Source: Caulobacteraceae bacterium
GTDB lineage: Bacteria > Pseudomonadota > Alphaproteobacteria > Caulobacterales > Caulobacteraceae
Assembly (NCBI GenBank): GCA_019232665.1
Contig: JAFANN010000259.1
Coordinates: 1 to 33,690 of the forward strand
Direction: 5' to 3'
Length of the DNA stretch: 33,690 nt
This document shows, one piece after another, positions 8,286 through 16,827 of the stretch. Position 1 is the stretch's first letter; every line of letters begins with the position of its first letter. Below the pieces are notes generated by a model. The model was given only the letters and a program-made list of their open reading frames with translations, did no database searches and was not told where the DNA came from. The translations under genes and the position numbers were made by a program.

Positions 8286-10625
8286 ATGCAGCGATATCCC
8301 TTGTTCGCGGGCGCGGGCCTGCGAGCGCTCGTAGCTGCTCTCGCCGTGGCCGCCTGCGCGGCGGGGGGCGAGGCGGCCAACGCCGCAGACGCGGCCGCAA
8401 GCGCCTCACCGGGCGCCTCCACCCTAAGTGGGGTGACGGTGGAGGGCGAAGTCATCCAGACGGCGCCTCCCGTGCCGCCGCTCTCGACGCCGTACACGGT
8501 GAGCACGGTGACGTCGGCGGAGATTCGCGCCCTCCCAGACGTGCCGACGGTCAACATCCAGTCGATGTTGAACTACCAGCCGTCGTTCTTCTCCACCACG
8601 GACGGCCCGAACTCAGGAATCAACACCTACTTCCGCGCCTTCGACTCGGGACAGTTCGCCGAGACTTATGAAGGTATCGCCCTGAACGACGTCTTCAATG
8701 GCGGGGTCACGAACCAGGCCAGCGTTGTCAACGGGACCCTCTTGCTCCCACGGAACGTCGACAGCGTGATTGTCTACCGGGGTATCAACAACCCAGCCGT
8801 GAACTCGTACAACTCACTGGGCGGCACGATCGACTTCCTTCCGCGGATGCCGACGGCCGACATGAACGGGCAGATCGGCGCCAGCTACGGCAGCTTCAAC
8901 TCCTATGACGTGCATGCTCAGTTCAATACGGGCGATATCGGAGGTCTTCGCCAGTTCGTCGCTTATGACCATGCGGAAAGCGACGGTTGGCTGAGTTACA
9001 CTCACAACCGCAACACCAATGTCTACTATTCGAACAGTTACGACGCGCCCAACGGCGATCACATCAGCTTCGTGGGCGTCTATAATCACAACAACGGATT
9101 CTCGCCCCTCGCCACACCCGTCGACTTCCTGCAGATGGGCAACGGATTCACGGGTTGGCCGCTCAATGTGTCGAACGAGAAGGATTCCGACTCCCAATAT
9201 CTGGCGATCCTTGATTTTCGCGCGCCGCTGACCAGCCGCGTGACCTTCGACCAGAAGGTCTTTGGGGGCGCCAACAACTATCGCCGCACGTCATTCGCGG
9301 ATCCCAACTATTCGGGACCGTTCGCAGGTTCGCTCCCGAACGCGCCGACCAACTTCAACTTTTGGCAGTTCTATCCGAGCGGTCCGACATACGATCCGGC
9401 CTCCGTCTTTGGCTCGGTCGCGGCGGGCGCCGACTACCACTTCTACGGCTACGCCTCGTGGGGCATCGGGTACCAGCCGAGCGTGACGATCGACCTGCCT
9501 CACAACAACATCGTCTTTGGCGGCAACATCACCTACGGCAACCTCCACTCGCGGGAGTATTGGTACGGCGCTTACAATATGCCGATGACCGTGGGCTACA
9601 ACAACGCCTGGGACGAACACGACAATCGCCTGCTCGCCTCCGGGTATATCCAGGACACGATCACGCTTTTCGATGAGCGCCTGACGCTGACGCCGGGAAT
9701 AAAGTACATCTTCGGGCACACGCTCGACAACGACGCGATAGGTTTCTACTATCCTTACGGCGGGTCGCCGAGCGACAACGAGGACTATTGGGCGCCCACG
9801 TTCGCGATCAACTACAGGTTCAACGACAACATCGCCGCCTGGTTCGCATTCGGCCAGAACATCAAGTTCCCCGACATCAGCGCCTTCTACGGCGCGGTGG
9901 CGGCGAACACCGCCCCCAGCGGTCAACCTGCGTTCGCCACGCCGACGATCACGATCAAGCCGGAGCACGTGAACGACTTCGAGGGCGGAATTCGCTACCA
10001 GAATGGCGGGTTCTACGCCGAGGCCGACGTCTACCGCGAAAACTTCACCGACACGTTCATCTCGCAGTTCAACATGCTGACAGGGGCGACGAGCGTCTTC
10101 AACGGCGGCGATTCCCGCTATCAGGGTGTCGAGCTTCAGTTCAAGGATACGATCAACATCGACCAGTACGGGACTCTCCGGCCGTTCCTGAACTATTCCT
10201 ACAATCAGGCTGAATACACTTCGACCTTCACGGACAACGTGTCAGGCCTGACTGTCGTCCCTGGCGAACCAGTGGCGAACGTGCCGATGTACTTGCTGCA
10301 GTTCGGAGTATCCTGGGACTACGAAGGCTGGAACGTCACCGCGCAAGGGCGTCACATCGGCGGCCAGTTCATCGTCGACGACGACACCGGCGGCACGACA
10401 GGGCAGAAGAACCCCGCCTACTTTGTCGCCGACATCGGGATCATCAAGACCTTCCCGCTGCATGACCTGGGCCTCGGCTTCGCCAAGAGCGTGACGGCCG
10501 CGTTCAACGTGACGAACCTGTTCAACAAGTACTACTACAATACGTTCTACTACTCCGGAGGCACCGAATTCGTCACGCCTGGCGCGCCGCGCGCGGTCGT
10601 CGGCAGGATCGAAGTCAATTTCTAA
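8286..10625 (+). CDS. TonB-dependent outer-membrane receptor
   Basis: A 779-residue TonB-dependent receptor, a ligand-gated outer-membrane beta-barrel that imports a scarce substrate using TonB-ExbBD energy. It has an N-terminal export signal (about residues 1-34) and a likely TonB box around LSGVTVEGE (47-55). A plug domain with AEIRALPDVPTVNIQSML and SVIVYRGINNPAVNSYNSLGG follows. The rest is a long barrel rich in aromatics and Asn, ending in the outer-membrane signature VVGRIEVNF with terminal Phe. VAAC at 21-24 resembles a lipobox, but an ordinary cleavage after ANA (31-33) is at least as likely. There is no carbohydrate- or siderophore-specific partner nearby, so the ligand is unknown. 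It stands alone, convergent with COQ9. Confidence 0.94.
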   Translation: MQRYPLFAGAGLRALVAALAVAACAAGGEAANAADAAASASPGASTLSGVTVEGEVIQTAPPVPPLSTPYTVSTVTSAEIRALPDVPTVNIQSMLNYQPSFFSTTDGPNSGINTYFRAFDSGQFAETYEGIALNDVFNGGVTNQASVVNGTLLLPRNVDSVIVYRGINNPAVNSYNSLGGTIDFLPRMPTADMNGQIGASYGSFNSYDVHAQFNTGDIGGLRQFVAYDHAESDGWLSYTHNRNTNVYYSNSYDAPNGDHISFVGVYNHNNGFSPLATPVDFLQMGNGFTGWPLNVSNEKDSDSQYLAILDFRAPLTSRVTFDQKVFGGANNYRRTSFADPNYSGPFAGSLPNAPTNFNFWQFYPSGPTYDPASVFGSVAAGADYHFYGYASWGIGYQPSVTIDLPHNNIVFGGNITYGNLHSREYWYGAYNMPMTVGYNNAWDEHDNRLLASGYIQDTITLFDERLTLTPGIKYIFGHTLDNDAIGFYYPYGGSPSDNEDYWAPTFAINYRFNDNIAAWFAFGQNIKFPDISAFYGAVAANTAPSGQPAFATPTITIKPEHVNDFEGGIRYQNGGFYAEADVYRENFTDTFISQFNMLTGATSVFNGGDSRYQGVELQFKDTINIDQYGTLRPFLNYSYNQAEYTSTFTDNVSGLTVVPGEPVANVPMYLLQFGVSWDYEGWNVTAQGRHIGGQFIVDDDTGGTTGQKNPAYFVADIGIIKTFPLHDLGLGFAKSVTAAFNVTNLFNKYYYNTFYYSGGTEFVTPGAPRAVVGRIEVNF

Positions 10626-10637
10626 CCGAAGCCTGTC

Positions 10638-10670
10638 GGTCCAGGCTCTCTTTACGCAGCGGCCTGGACC
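10638..10670. terminator. Hairpin between convergent genes, possible bidirectional terminator
   Basis: GGTCCAGGC (10638-10646) and GCCTGGACC (10662-10670) form a perfect 9-bp stem with a 15-nt loop. It lies in the 46-nt gap between the convergent receptor and COQ9 genes. No T-tract follows on either strand, so it is at best a weak or Rho-assisted terminator. Confidence 0.45.
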
Positions 10671-10671
10671 A

Positions 10672-11367
10672 TCAAGGCTCCGCGGATGTCTGCTCGAGCG
10701 CCGCGGCGTCGTCTCTCGATCGCGACCGGCCATACCTGAACCTGCCGAGGAAGGCTGCGCCGCGGTGGGCCAGATCCGATGGGCTCGTCACGCTCGCCTT
10801 CCACTTCTCGAACGCCATGACCCGGGCGATCCGCTGCTCGACATGTCCCTCGGCGGCCGCCGCCCCGGACGCGAGACGGATGGCGAGGCTGGAAATCAGG
10901 ATCTCTGCGAGCAGGACTCGTTTGCTGTAGTGGTTCTCGTCCGTCGCCGTGTCGCCCGCCCATCGCCACAGCCCATCGGCGCTGGCCCAGGCGAGCCGAA
11001 GGCCAAGCGCGAGATTTCCTGGCAGGGCGAGGAAGCCGGTCCAGCGTCGTACGGCCGGCTCGTGGTCCCCGGCTGCGGCGAGCCAGACGGAGACGGCGCG
11101 GCGGATGCGTTCGCGCATCTTCATCGCAGCGGGGTCGGCCTCGGCCAGGGCTGCGAGCGTGTCGCGATCCAGGCGCCGGGATAGAAGTGCGGCCAGGTCC
11201 CTGGGCCCCTCCGGCAGGAGCAGTTCCGCCTCCGATGCGCTCAGGCCGACATCCCGCCCAGCCTGCCGGACAAGCGCCAATGTCCAACCGAAGCGCGGCG
11301 CGAGCCTGAGCGCTGCGTCGAGCAGATCTTGCTCCTTGGCCTGAGCCCAGTCTCCGTCGTTGCTCAT
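10672..11367 (-). CDS. COQ9 family protein (ubiquinone biosynthesis)
   Basis: A 231-residue protein matching the COQ9 family, a TetR-like all-helical fold that binds lipids and supports ubiquinone hydroxylation in mitochondria and alphaproteobacteria. The N-terminal helix-turn-helix-like part (LLDAALRLAPRFGWTLALVRQAGRDVGLS) is followed by the family-typical region RRWTGFLALPGNLALGLRLA, W..AGDTATDENHYSKRVLLAEI. The W-AGD-x-(S/T)-x-D-x-N-(H/Y)-Y-(S/T)-KR pattern is the strongest evidence. The ATG start has AGGAG 7 nt upstream. It is transcribed divergently from rpsU, as is common in alphaproteobacteria. A TetR regulator was considered, but the C-terminal motif favours COQ9. Confidence 0.88.
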   Translation of the reverse strand: MSNDGDWAQAKEQDLLDAALRLAPRFGWTLALVRQAGRDVGLSASEAELLLPEGPRDLAALLSRRLDRDTLAALAEADPAAMKMRERIRRAVSVWLAAAGDHEPAVRRWTGFLALPGNLALGLRLAWASADGLWRWAGDTATDENHYSKRVLLAEILISSLAIRLASGAAAAEGHVEQRIARVMAFEKWKASVTSPSDLAHRGAAFLGRFRYGRSRSRDDAAALEQTSAEP

Positions 11368-11393
11368 TGAAGACTCCTACCAGAGGTCCGGCA

Positions 11394-11422
11394 TGGACAA
11401 AACCGGGCCGGCCTGCTACCAG
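11394..11422 (+). promoter_or_regulatory. Candidate promoter of rpsU
   Basis: TGGACA (11394-11399), a 17-nt spacer and TACCAG (11417-11422) lie upstream of rpsU in the divergent gap with COQ9. The -35 element is good and the -10 element is weak. The placement leaves a leader of about 65 nt. Confidence 0.35.
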
Positions 11423-11494
11423 CCTCGCCTCTCATTCGACGAGCACGGGGGCGGGGAGCTCGGTTCCTACGCCCCTTGATGCTTTGGAGGCCCG

Positions 11495-11728
11495 GTGGTT
11501 CAGATTTTCGTCCGCGACAACAACGTCGATCAGGCGCTCAAGGCCCTGAAAAAGAAGATGCAACGCGAAGGCTCCTTCCGGGAGATGAAGCGCCACGTCC
11601 ACTACGAAAAGCCGTCCGAAAAGCGCGCACGTCAGAAAGCCGAAGCCGTTCGCCGCGCACGCAAGCTGGCCCGCAAGCGCGCCCAGCGCGAAGGCCTGAT
11701 CGCCGCTCCAAAGAAGCCGGCCCGCTAG
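11495..11728 (+). CDS. rpsU: 30S ribosomal protein S21
   Basis: A 77-residue S21, a basic small-subunit protein near the anti-Shine-Dalgarno end of 16S rRNA. The sequence [20 protein letters not shown] and the segment [21 protein letters not shown] are diagnostic. The strongly basic Arg/Lys-rich tail is that of alphaproteobacterial S21. The start is a GTG at 11495, positioned 4 nt after GGAGG (11486-11490); no in-frame ATG fits. It is monocistronic, with a strong intrinsic terminator about 45 nt downstream. Confidence 0.97.
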   Translation: MVQIFVRDNNVDQALKALKKKMQREGSFREMKRHVHYEKPSEKRARQKAEAVRRARKLARKRAQREGLIAAPKKPAR

Positions 11729-11772
11729 ACAGTCCGGCCGAGCGCCCCGATCGCGGGCGCCGCAGACGCTTC

Positions 11773-11803
11773 AAAGGCGCCGGTTGCGATCGGCGCCTTT
11801 TTT
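11773..11803 (+). terminator. Intrinsic terminator of rpsU
   Basis: AAAGGCGCCG (11773-11782) and CGGCGCCTTT (11791-11800) form a perfect 10-bp stem with an 8-nt loop, followed by a run of six T (11798-11803). Confidence 0.9.
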
Positions 11804-11841
11804 CATGCCTGGAAATCGGATGGGCCGAAGCCGGCTTTCGC

Positions 11842-12741
11842 CTACTCCGCCGCGGCGGAATATCCAACCGGCCGAGCGTCCCTCACATGGACGATGCCGC
11901 GGATGATCGCGTCGCAATAGCGCGCGCTCAGCAGCGTCGCGTGACTGGCCGACGGCACATGCTCCAGGAACCCATAGTGCGAGACCTTCGCCGGAAGAGC
12001 CTGCAGCGCGCGAACCGAAGTGCCCGGGCGGACGGGCCCCGCCAGGATCACGGCGACCGGAAGTTCCGGATCATAGCAGCCGGCGCGCGAAGCCTCCTTC
12101 GCGGTTTGCTTCCAGAAGGACACCTCCTGGGCCGACCAGTGGTTGTGACCCGGATCGGCAAAGGCCCATTGCTTCTCGGCGGATGGCTCGCCGTCCAGGC
12201 CGATCGTGTCTCCCACGCCCGCCCAGGGAGCGAAAAGGCCGTTTCGGCTGCCCCATGCCGCTGCGCCGGAGATCCCGGCGAAGATGTCCACCAGGACCCC
12301 CGCGAGACGCGAGTCGGTGACTTTCGGTGTCGTGGCGTCGACCAGGACGACGCCCTTCAGCCGCTCGAGGTTCGTGCGCGCGAACAGGGCCGCGTGAAGC
12401 CCGGCCATCGAGTGGCCGCAGTAGATCAGCGGCCCCGCCTCGCCCAGGGTGGCGAGCAGGGCTTCCAGATCCGCCCGCACGGCGAGTCCGTCCCGCGGCT
12501 CGGGCCCCGGCGGGGAAAATCCAAGGCCGGCGCGGTCGTAAGCGAGAGAGCGCAAACCCGATAGGGCGAGCTTCGCCTGGACGGCGGACCAGTCGGCGGA
12601 GAACCCGAACGCTCCAGCCTCGAGAACCACAAGCGGCCAAGGCGACGCCGGCGGTCCCTCGAGGATCGCATGCAGTTTGCGCCCCTCGCCGATTTTGACG
12701 AGGCGACCGCGAGGCTTGAGCTTGCGTGGACGGCCGGTCAT
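11842..12741 (-). CDS. Alpha/beta hydrolase
   Basis: A 299-residue alpha/beta-hydrolase fold protein without signal peptide, so probably cytoplasmic. The nucleophile is predicted to be Ser111 in CGHSMAGLHA and the catalytic His is His267 in SASHATLL. The N-terminal strand-loop VVLEAGAFGFSADW provides the oxyanion hole, and SLAYDRAGLGFS is the usual YDRxGxG motif of this subfamily. The acid residue is probably in the strand near residues 224-240 and is not assigned with certainty. The N-terminus is basic (TGRPRKLKPRGRLVK). It is convergent with rpsU and divergent from the DUF308 gene. The substrate cannot be predicted. Confidence 0.88.
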   Translation of the reverse strand: MTGRPRKLKPRGRLVKIGEGRKLHAILEGPPASPWPLVVLEAGAFGFSADWSAVQAKLALSGLRSLAYDRAGLGFSPPGPEPRDGLAVRADLEALLATLGEAGPLIYCGHSMAGLHAALFARTNLERLKGVVLVDATTPKVTDSRLAGVLVDIFAGISGAAAWGSRNGLFAPWAGVGDTIGLDGEPSAEKQWAFADPGHNHWSAQEVSFWKQTAKEASRAGCYDPELPVAVILAGPVRPGTSVRALQALPAKVSHYGFLEHVPSASHATLLSARYCDAIIRGIVHVRDARPVGYSAAAE

Positions 12742-12935
12742 TGCGCCCCTGGCGACGGCTGTGAACGCGCCAGGGCGCGAATTCGATCGATCCGTGATTT
12801 AGGTGTTCAGGCCGACCTTGCAAAGGTGACTGCGGCGGGCCGCGGGCGAAGCAGTGGCGCCCAGACGTTGGCCCCGCTTGAACCCTTTGCCGGCTTCACC
12901 GATTGTTCGAATGCGAAGCATCTGGAGGTGCGGCC

Positions 12936-13478
12936 ATGGATGTGTCGGAACGGCGTTCGACCTGGCTCACGATCGAGGGAATCCTCCTGATCATCCTGGG
13001 CGTCTTCGCCCTGCTCGCGCCGCTCTTTGCCGGAATCGCCCTCGCCCTGACCCTGGGCATCCTCCTGGTGGTCGCAGGCGCGGTGGGGCTGATCTCCGCG
13101 ATCGCGGGAAAGGCCCATTCTCATCAGGGATGGAGCCTGCTTTCGGCCGTCATCGCCCTGGTGGTCGGGGTGCTCCTGCTGATCTCGCCTCTCACCGGAG
13201 CGGTGGCGATCACGCTTCTCATCGGCGCCTATCTGCTGCTCGACGGGATCAGCCTGATCGGGCTTTCGCTAGATCACCGCCGGCGCGGCGACCGGCCCTG
13301 GGGTTGGCTGCTGCTCGCGGGGATCGTCGACATCATCCTCGCCGCCTTCATCGTCTTCCTCAGCGCTGCGGGATCGGCTGTCCTCATCGGCTTCATCGTC
13401 GGACTGGACCTGATCGTCGCCGGCGTGGCCCTGCTCATGCTTCACCGACGCGCCGCGATCACCCCGCCTCCGTCGTGA
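12936..13478 (+). CDS. HdeD/DUF308 family membrane protein
   Basis: A 180-residue inner-membrane protein with six predicted hydrophobic helices arranged as three related pairs, for example TIEGILLIILGVFALLAPL, ALTLGILLVVAGAVGLISAI and LLAGIVDIILAAFIVF. This matches the HdeD/DUF308 family, whose E. coli member HdeD is linked to acid resistance; the molecular function is unknown. I chose the ATG at 12936 because GGAGG (12924-12928) precedes it at ideal spacing. An upstream in-frame ATG (12903-class frame) lacks a ribosome site. It ends 19 nt from the stop of pntB, which runs towards it. Confidence 0.85.
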   Translation: MDVSERRSTWLTIEGILLIILGVFALLAPLFAGIALALTLGILLVVAGAVGLISAIAGKAHSHQGWSLLSAVIALVVGVLLLISPLTGAVAITLLIGAYLLLDGISLIGLSLDHRRRGDRPWGWLLLAGIVDIILAAFIVFLSAAGSAVLIGFIVGLDLIVAGVALLMLHRRAAITPPPS

Positions 13479-13497
13479 GGAGTGCGGTCCCTCCCGC

Positions 13498-14913
13498 TCA
13501 GAGCGCCTTGACGATGCCCTCGGTCATCTTCTTCGCGTCGGCGAAGAGCATCATGGTGTTGTCGCGGAAGAAGAGCTCGTTCTCTACGCCCGCATAGCCC
13601 GAGGCCATCGAGCGCTTGAGGAAGAGCACCGTCCGCGCCTTTTCCACGTCGAGTACCGGCATGCCGAAGATCGGGCTCTTCGGATCCGTCTTCGCCGCCG
13701 GGTTGGTGACGTCGTTGGCGCCGATGATGAAGGCGACGTCGGCGGTGGCGAACTCGGCGTTGATGTCGTCGAGCTCGAAGACCTCGTCATAGGGTACGTT
13801 CGCCTCGGCCAGCAGGACGTTCATGTGTCCCGGCATCCGTCCGGCCACGGGGTGGATAGCGTATTTCACCTCCACGCCCTCTGCCTTGAGCTTGTCGGCC
13901 ATTTCCCGCAGGGCGTGCTGGGCCTGGGCGACGGCCATGCCGTAGCCCGGGACGATGATCACCTTGCTGGCGTTCTTCAGGATGAAGGCGGCGTCCTCGG
14001 ACGAGCCCTGCTTCACCGGCCGGGTCTCCACGCGCCCCCCGGCCGCCGCAGCCGAGTCGTCGGCGCCGAAGCCGCCGAGGATCACCGAGATGAAGGACCG
14101 GTTCATCCCCTTGCACATGATGTAGCTCAGGATAGAGCCGGAGCTGCCCACAAGGGCGCCGGTGATGATCAGGGTGATGTTCGCCAGGGTGAAGCCGAGC
14201 GCCGCCGCCGCCCAGCCGGAGTAGCTGTTGAGCATCGAGATCACCACCGGCATGTCGGCGCCGCCGATGGGGATGATCAGGGTGACGCCGGCGATCAGGG
14301 CAAGGGCGAAGATCACCCAGAAGGCCCACAGCGCATGCCCGCCGCTGACGACGAGGATCACGATCAGCACGACGATCGCCGTCGCCAAGGCGATGTTGAT
14401 GAGGTGTCGCGCCGGCAGAAGGATGGGCGCGCCGGACATGTTGCCGTTGAGCTTGGCGAAGGCGATGACCGAGCCGGTGAAGGTCACGGCGCCGATCGCC
14501 AGGCCGACGGATAGCTCGATCAGGCTCTCGAGACGCACGCCTGTCCCTTCCTGGATCCCATACGCCGCCGGCGTGTAGATCGCGGCGGTGGCCACCAGGC
14601 ATGCCGCGAGCCCGACCAGGGAGTGGAAGGACGCCACCAGCTGGGGCATCGCCGTCATCGGCACGCGCCTGGCGATCAGAGTCCCGATCGTGCCCCCGAC
14701 AGCAACGCCCGCGGCGATGATCGCGATGGTGACCCCGTCGAGAGCGCCGGTCCTGGCGATCAGGGCCAGGGTCGTCACGATGGCGATGGCCATGCCGAGC
14801 ATGCCCATCTGGTTGCCGCGCCGGCTGGTCACCGGGCTCGAAAGGCCTCTCAGGGCGAGAATGAAGAGGACGCCACAGACGAGGTAGGCCAGGGTGGCGA
14901 GATTGGCGTTCAT
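13498..14913 (-). CDS. pntB: NAD(P) transhydrogenase, beta subunit
   Basis: A 471-residue PntB, the subunit of the proton-translocating transhydrogenase that carries most of the membrane domain (dII) and the NADP(H)-binding domain (dIII). About nine hydrophobic helices fill residues 1-265. dIII starts after an Ala/Gly-rich linker and shows IIVPGYGMAVAQAQHALREM, HPVAGRMPGHMNVLLAEA and FIIGANDVTNPAA, all hallmark NADP-binding segments. It is the last gene of a leftward operon, 34 nt after pntAB, with a GGGGGAA ribosome site. The complex uses the proton gradient to reduce NADP+ with NADH. Confidence 0.97.
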   Translation of the reverse strand: MNANLATLAYLVCGVLFILALRGLSSPVTSRRGNQMGMLGMAIAIVTTLALIARTGALDGVTIAIIAAGVAVGGTIGTLIARRVPMTAMPQLVASFHSLVGLAACLVATAAIYTPAAYGIQEGTGVRLESLIELSVGLAIGAVTFTGSVIAFAKLNGNMSGAPILLPARHLINIALATAIVVLIVILVVSGGHALWAFWVIFALALIAGVTLIIPIGGADMPVVISMLNSYSGWAAAALGFTLANITLIITGALVGSSGSILSYIMCKGMNRSFISVILGGFGADDSAAAAGGRVETRPVKQGSSEDAAFILKNASKVIIVPGYGMAVAQAQHALREMADKLKAEGVEVKYAIHPVAGRMPGHMNVLLAEANVPYDEVFELDDINAEFATADVAFIIGANDVTNPAAKTDPKSPIFGMPVLDVEKARTVLFLKRSMASGYAGVENELFFRDNTMMLFADAKKMTEGIVKAL

Positions 14914-14947
14914 ATCGGTTCCCCCCGGCCGCGTCGCCGGCGCCCGA

Positions 14948-15277
14948 TCATTCCGTCCCCTTCGGGCCGGGCCGATCCTTCTTGCGGTACATGCCGAGCA
15001 TCCGCTGGGTGACCAGGAATCCGCCGAAGATGTTGACTGAAGCCAGCGCCACGGCCACCGCGCCGGTCCCCTTGGAGACCCATGCCGAGCCGCCGCCCAT
15101 TCCGCGCGCCGCGGCGGCGAGAAGGGCGCCGACGATGATCACCGAGGAGATAGCGTTGGTCACCGCCATCAGGGGCGTGTGAAGGGCTGGGGTGACGCTC
15201 CAGACCACGTAGTAGCCGACGAAGACGGCCAGCACGAAGATGGCGAGGCGGAAGAGGGTCGGATCGACGGCGTCCAC
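14948..15277 (-). CDS. pntAB: NAD(P) transhydrogenase, alpha-2 (membrane) subunit
   Basis: A 109-residue membrane subunit corresponding to the C-terminal dII part of E. coli PntA, encoded separately as in Rhodospirillum and other alphaproteobacteria. It has three to four hydrophobic helices ([51 protein letters not shown]) and the family motifs [11 protein letters not shown] and [13 protein letters not shown], followed by a charged cytoplasmic end. The start is GTG (15275-15277) with GAGGA upstream. It lies between pntAA and pntB with short gaps of about 30 nt, so all three are one operon. Confidence 0.95.
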   Translation of the reverse strand: MDAVDPTLFRLAIFVLAVFVGYYVVWSVTPALHTPLMAVTNAISSVIIVGALLAAAARGMGGGSAWVSKGTGAVAVALASVNIFGGFLVTQRMLGMYRKKDRPGPKGTE

Positions 15278-15306
15278 GGTGTTCCTCGCTCTCCTGCTTT
15301 GATAGG

Positions 15307-16443
15307 TCAGGCGGCCTGCTGCAGGGATGGATGGGTGATGGCGCCGCCGTGGACCACCAGCGCCGCCTTGAGGATCTCATCCTCCAGATCGGGCGCCAGT
15401 TCGCCTTCCTTCGACAGCAGCAGCTCTGCGAAGGCGAAGAGGTTGCGCGCATAGAGGGCCGAGGCGTCCGCCGCGATACGGCCGGGAAGGTTCGCAAATC
15501 CGGTGACCTTCACCCCGCCCGCCACGACGACCTCGTCGGGGCGGGATCCGGCGACATTGCCGCCCTGCTCGACCGCCAGATCGACGATCACCGAGCCGGG
15601 TTTCATGCTGGCGATCTGCGCCTCGCTCACCAGTTGCGGCGCAGGCCGACCGGGGATGAGTGCGGTGGTGATGACGATGTCCTGTTTGCGGATGTGGTCG
15701 GAGACCAGGGTCGCCTGCTTGGCCTGGTACTCCGCGCTCATCGGCTTGGCGTAGCCCGCGGCCGTTTCGGCGGCCTTGAACTCCTCGTCTTCGACCGCGA
15801 TGAACTTGGCGCCGAGAGACTCGACCTGCTCCTTGGCGGCGGGGCGCACGTCCGTGGCCGTGACCACGGCCCCCAGCCGCCTGGCCGTCGCGATGGCCTG
15901 CAGCCCCGCTACGCCGGCGCCCATGACGAAGACCTTGGCCGGAGCGATAGCGCCCGCGGCGGTCATCATCATCGGCAGGGCCCGGCCGTAGAACTCCGCC
16001 GCCTCGATCACCGCACGATAGCCCGCCAGGTTCGCCTGGCTCGACAGGGCGTCCATCACCTGAGCGCGCGTGATGCGCGGAACGAACTCCATGGCGAACG
16101 CGCTCACGCCGCGCGCGGCGAGGGCCTCGAGAGCGGGACGTTCCTGATACGGGTTGAGCAGGCCGACAACGATGGCGCCGGACTTCAGCGTCGAGACTTC
16201 CTCGGCGTCGGGGGCGCGCACCTTCAACAGCACGTCCGCCTGCGACAGGGCTTCCTGGGCCGTCGGAACGATCCTGGCTCCGGCGGCCTCGAACTCGGCG
16301 TCGGGTATCGAGGCGCCCTCGCCGGCGCCGGCTTCGACGACGACGGAGACTCCGCGGCCGGCGAATCGCTTGGCGGTGTCTGGGGTTACGGCAATGCGGG
16401 TTTCGCCAGGCCGACGCTCCTTGATCACCGCGACGACGGCCAT
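15307..16443 (-). CDS. pntAA: NAD(P) transhydrogenase, alpha-1 (NAD-binding) subunit
   Basis: A 378-residue soluble dI subunit of the alanine dehydrogenase/PNT family that binds NAD(H). Key segments are [20 protein letters not shown] at the N-terminus, the Rossmann motif [20 protein letters not shown], and [19 protein letters not shown]. The conserved [16 protein letters not shown] lies near the C-terminus. The ATG at 16443 is preferred because AGAGGGG lies upstream and it matches the family N-terminus (MAVVAVIKE). An upstream in-frame start would overlap the preceding gene. It follows the cox subunit IV gene by 28 nt. Confidence 0.96.
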   Translation of the reverse strand: MAVVAVIKERRPGETRIAVTPDTAKRFAGRGVSVVVEAGAGEGASIPDAEFEAAGARIVPTAQEALSQADVLLKVRAPDAEEVSTLKSGAIVVGLLNPYQERPALEALAARGVSAFAMEFVPRITRAQVMDALSSQANLAGYRAVIEAAEFYGRALPMMMTAAGAIAPAKVFVMGAGVAGLQAIATARRLGAVVTATDVRPAAKEQVESLGAKFIAVEDEEFKAAETAAGYAKPMSAEYQAKQATLVSDHIRKQDIVITTALIPGRPAPQLVSEAQIASMKPGSVIVDLAVEQGGNVAGSRPDEVVVAGGVKVTGFANLPGRIAADASALYARNLFAFAELLLSKEGELAPDLEDEILKAALVVHGGAITHPSLQQAA

Positions 16444-16471
16444 GGACCCCTCTTTATCCGATCGACCGACG

Positions 16472-16720
16472 CTATTCGGTGTCGTGATTTCGCACGGGCG
16501 TCGCGCGAAGGAAAGTGACGCCCAGAGCAAGCAGGATGACGCCGGGAATCAGTCCGCCAAGGAAGGTCGCGCCAAGGCAGAACCAGAGCACAAGCATCAC
16601 GACGAGGACGGCGATGTGCAGGCTTGCCCACTTCGCCATGTTTCCGAACGCCCGGTAGGTGCGGGCCTGCTCGGTGACGTCCATTTCGCCGTGGTGATAC
16701 GCCGGAGCGGTGTCGTCCAT
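16472..16720 (-). CDS. aa3-type cytochrome c oxidase subunit IV
   Basis: An 82-residue single-pass membrane protein of the bacterial aa3-type cytochrome c oxidase subunit IV family. The diagnostic part is the N-terminal YHHGEMDVTEQARTYRAF motif. A kinked or double hydrophobic stretch follows (LHIAVLVVMLVLWFCLGATF and LIPGVILLALGVTFL). In Paracoccus and Rhodobacter this small subunit is attached to the oxidase but is not essential for activity. It is the first gene of the operon, 28 nt before pntAA. That places a respiratory-chain subunit in one transcript with the transhydrogenase, far from the catalytic oxidase genes, none of which are in this window. Confidence 0.87.
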   Translation of the reverse strand: MDDTAPAYHHGEMDVTEQARTYRAFGNMAKWASLHIAVLVVMLVLWFCLGATFLGGLIPGVILLALGVTFLRATPVRNHDTE

Positions 16721-16827
16721 GGATAAGCCTTTGAAAGGATGCGTTTCGGTTTGGAGGGAAACGGGCGCCGCGCCGAGGGCTACACCAGCGCTGGGCTCGG
16801 CTCAAGCCGGCGGCTTCGCCCCTGGGA

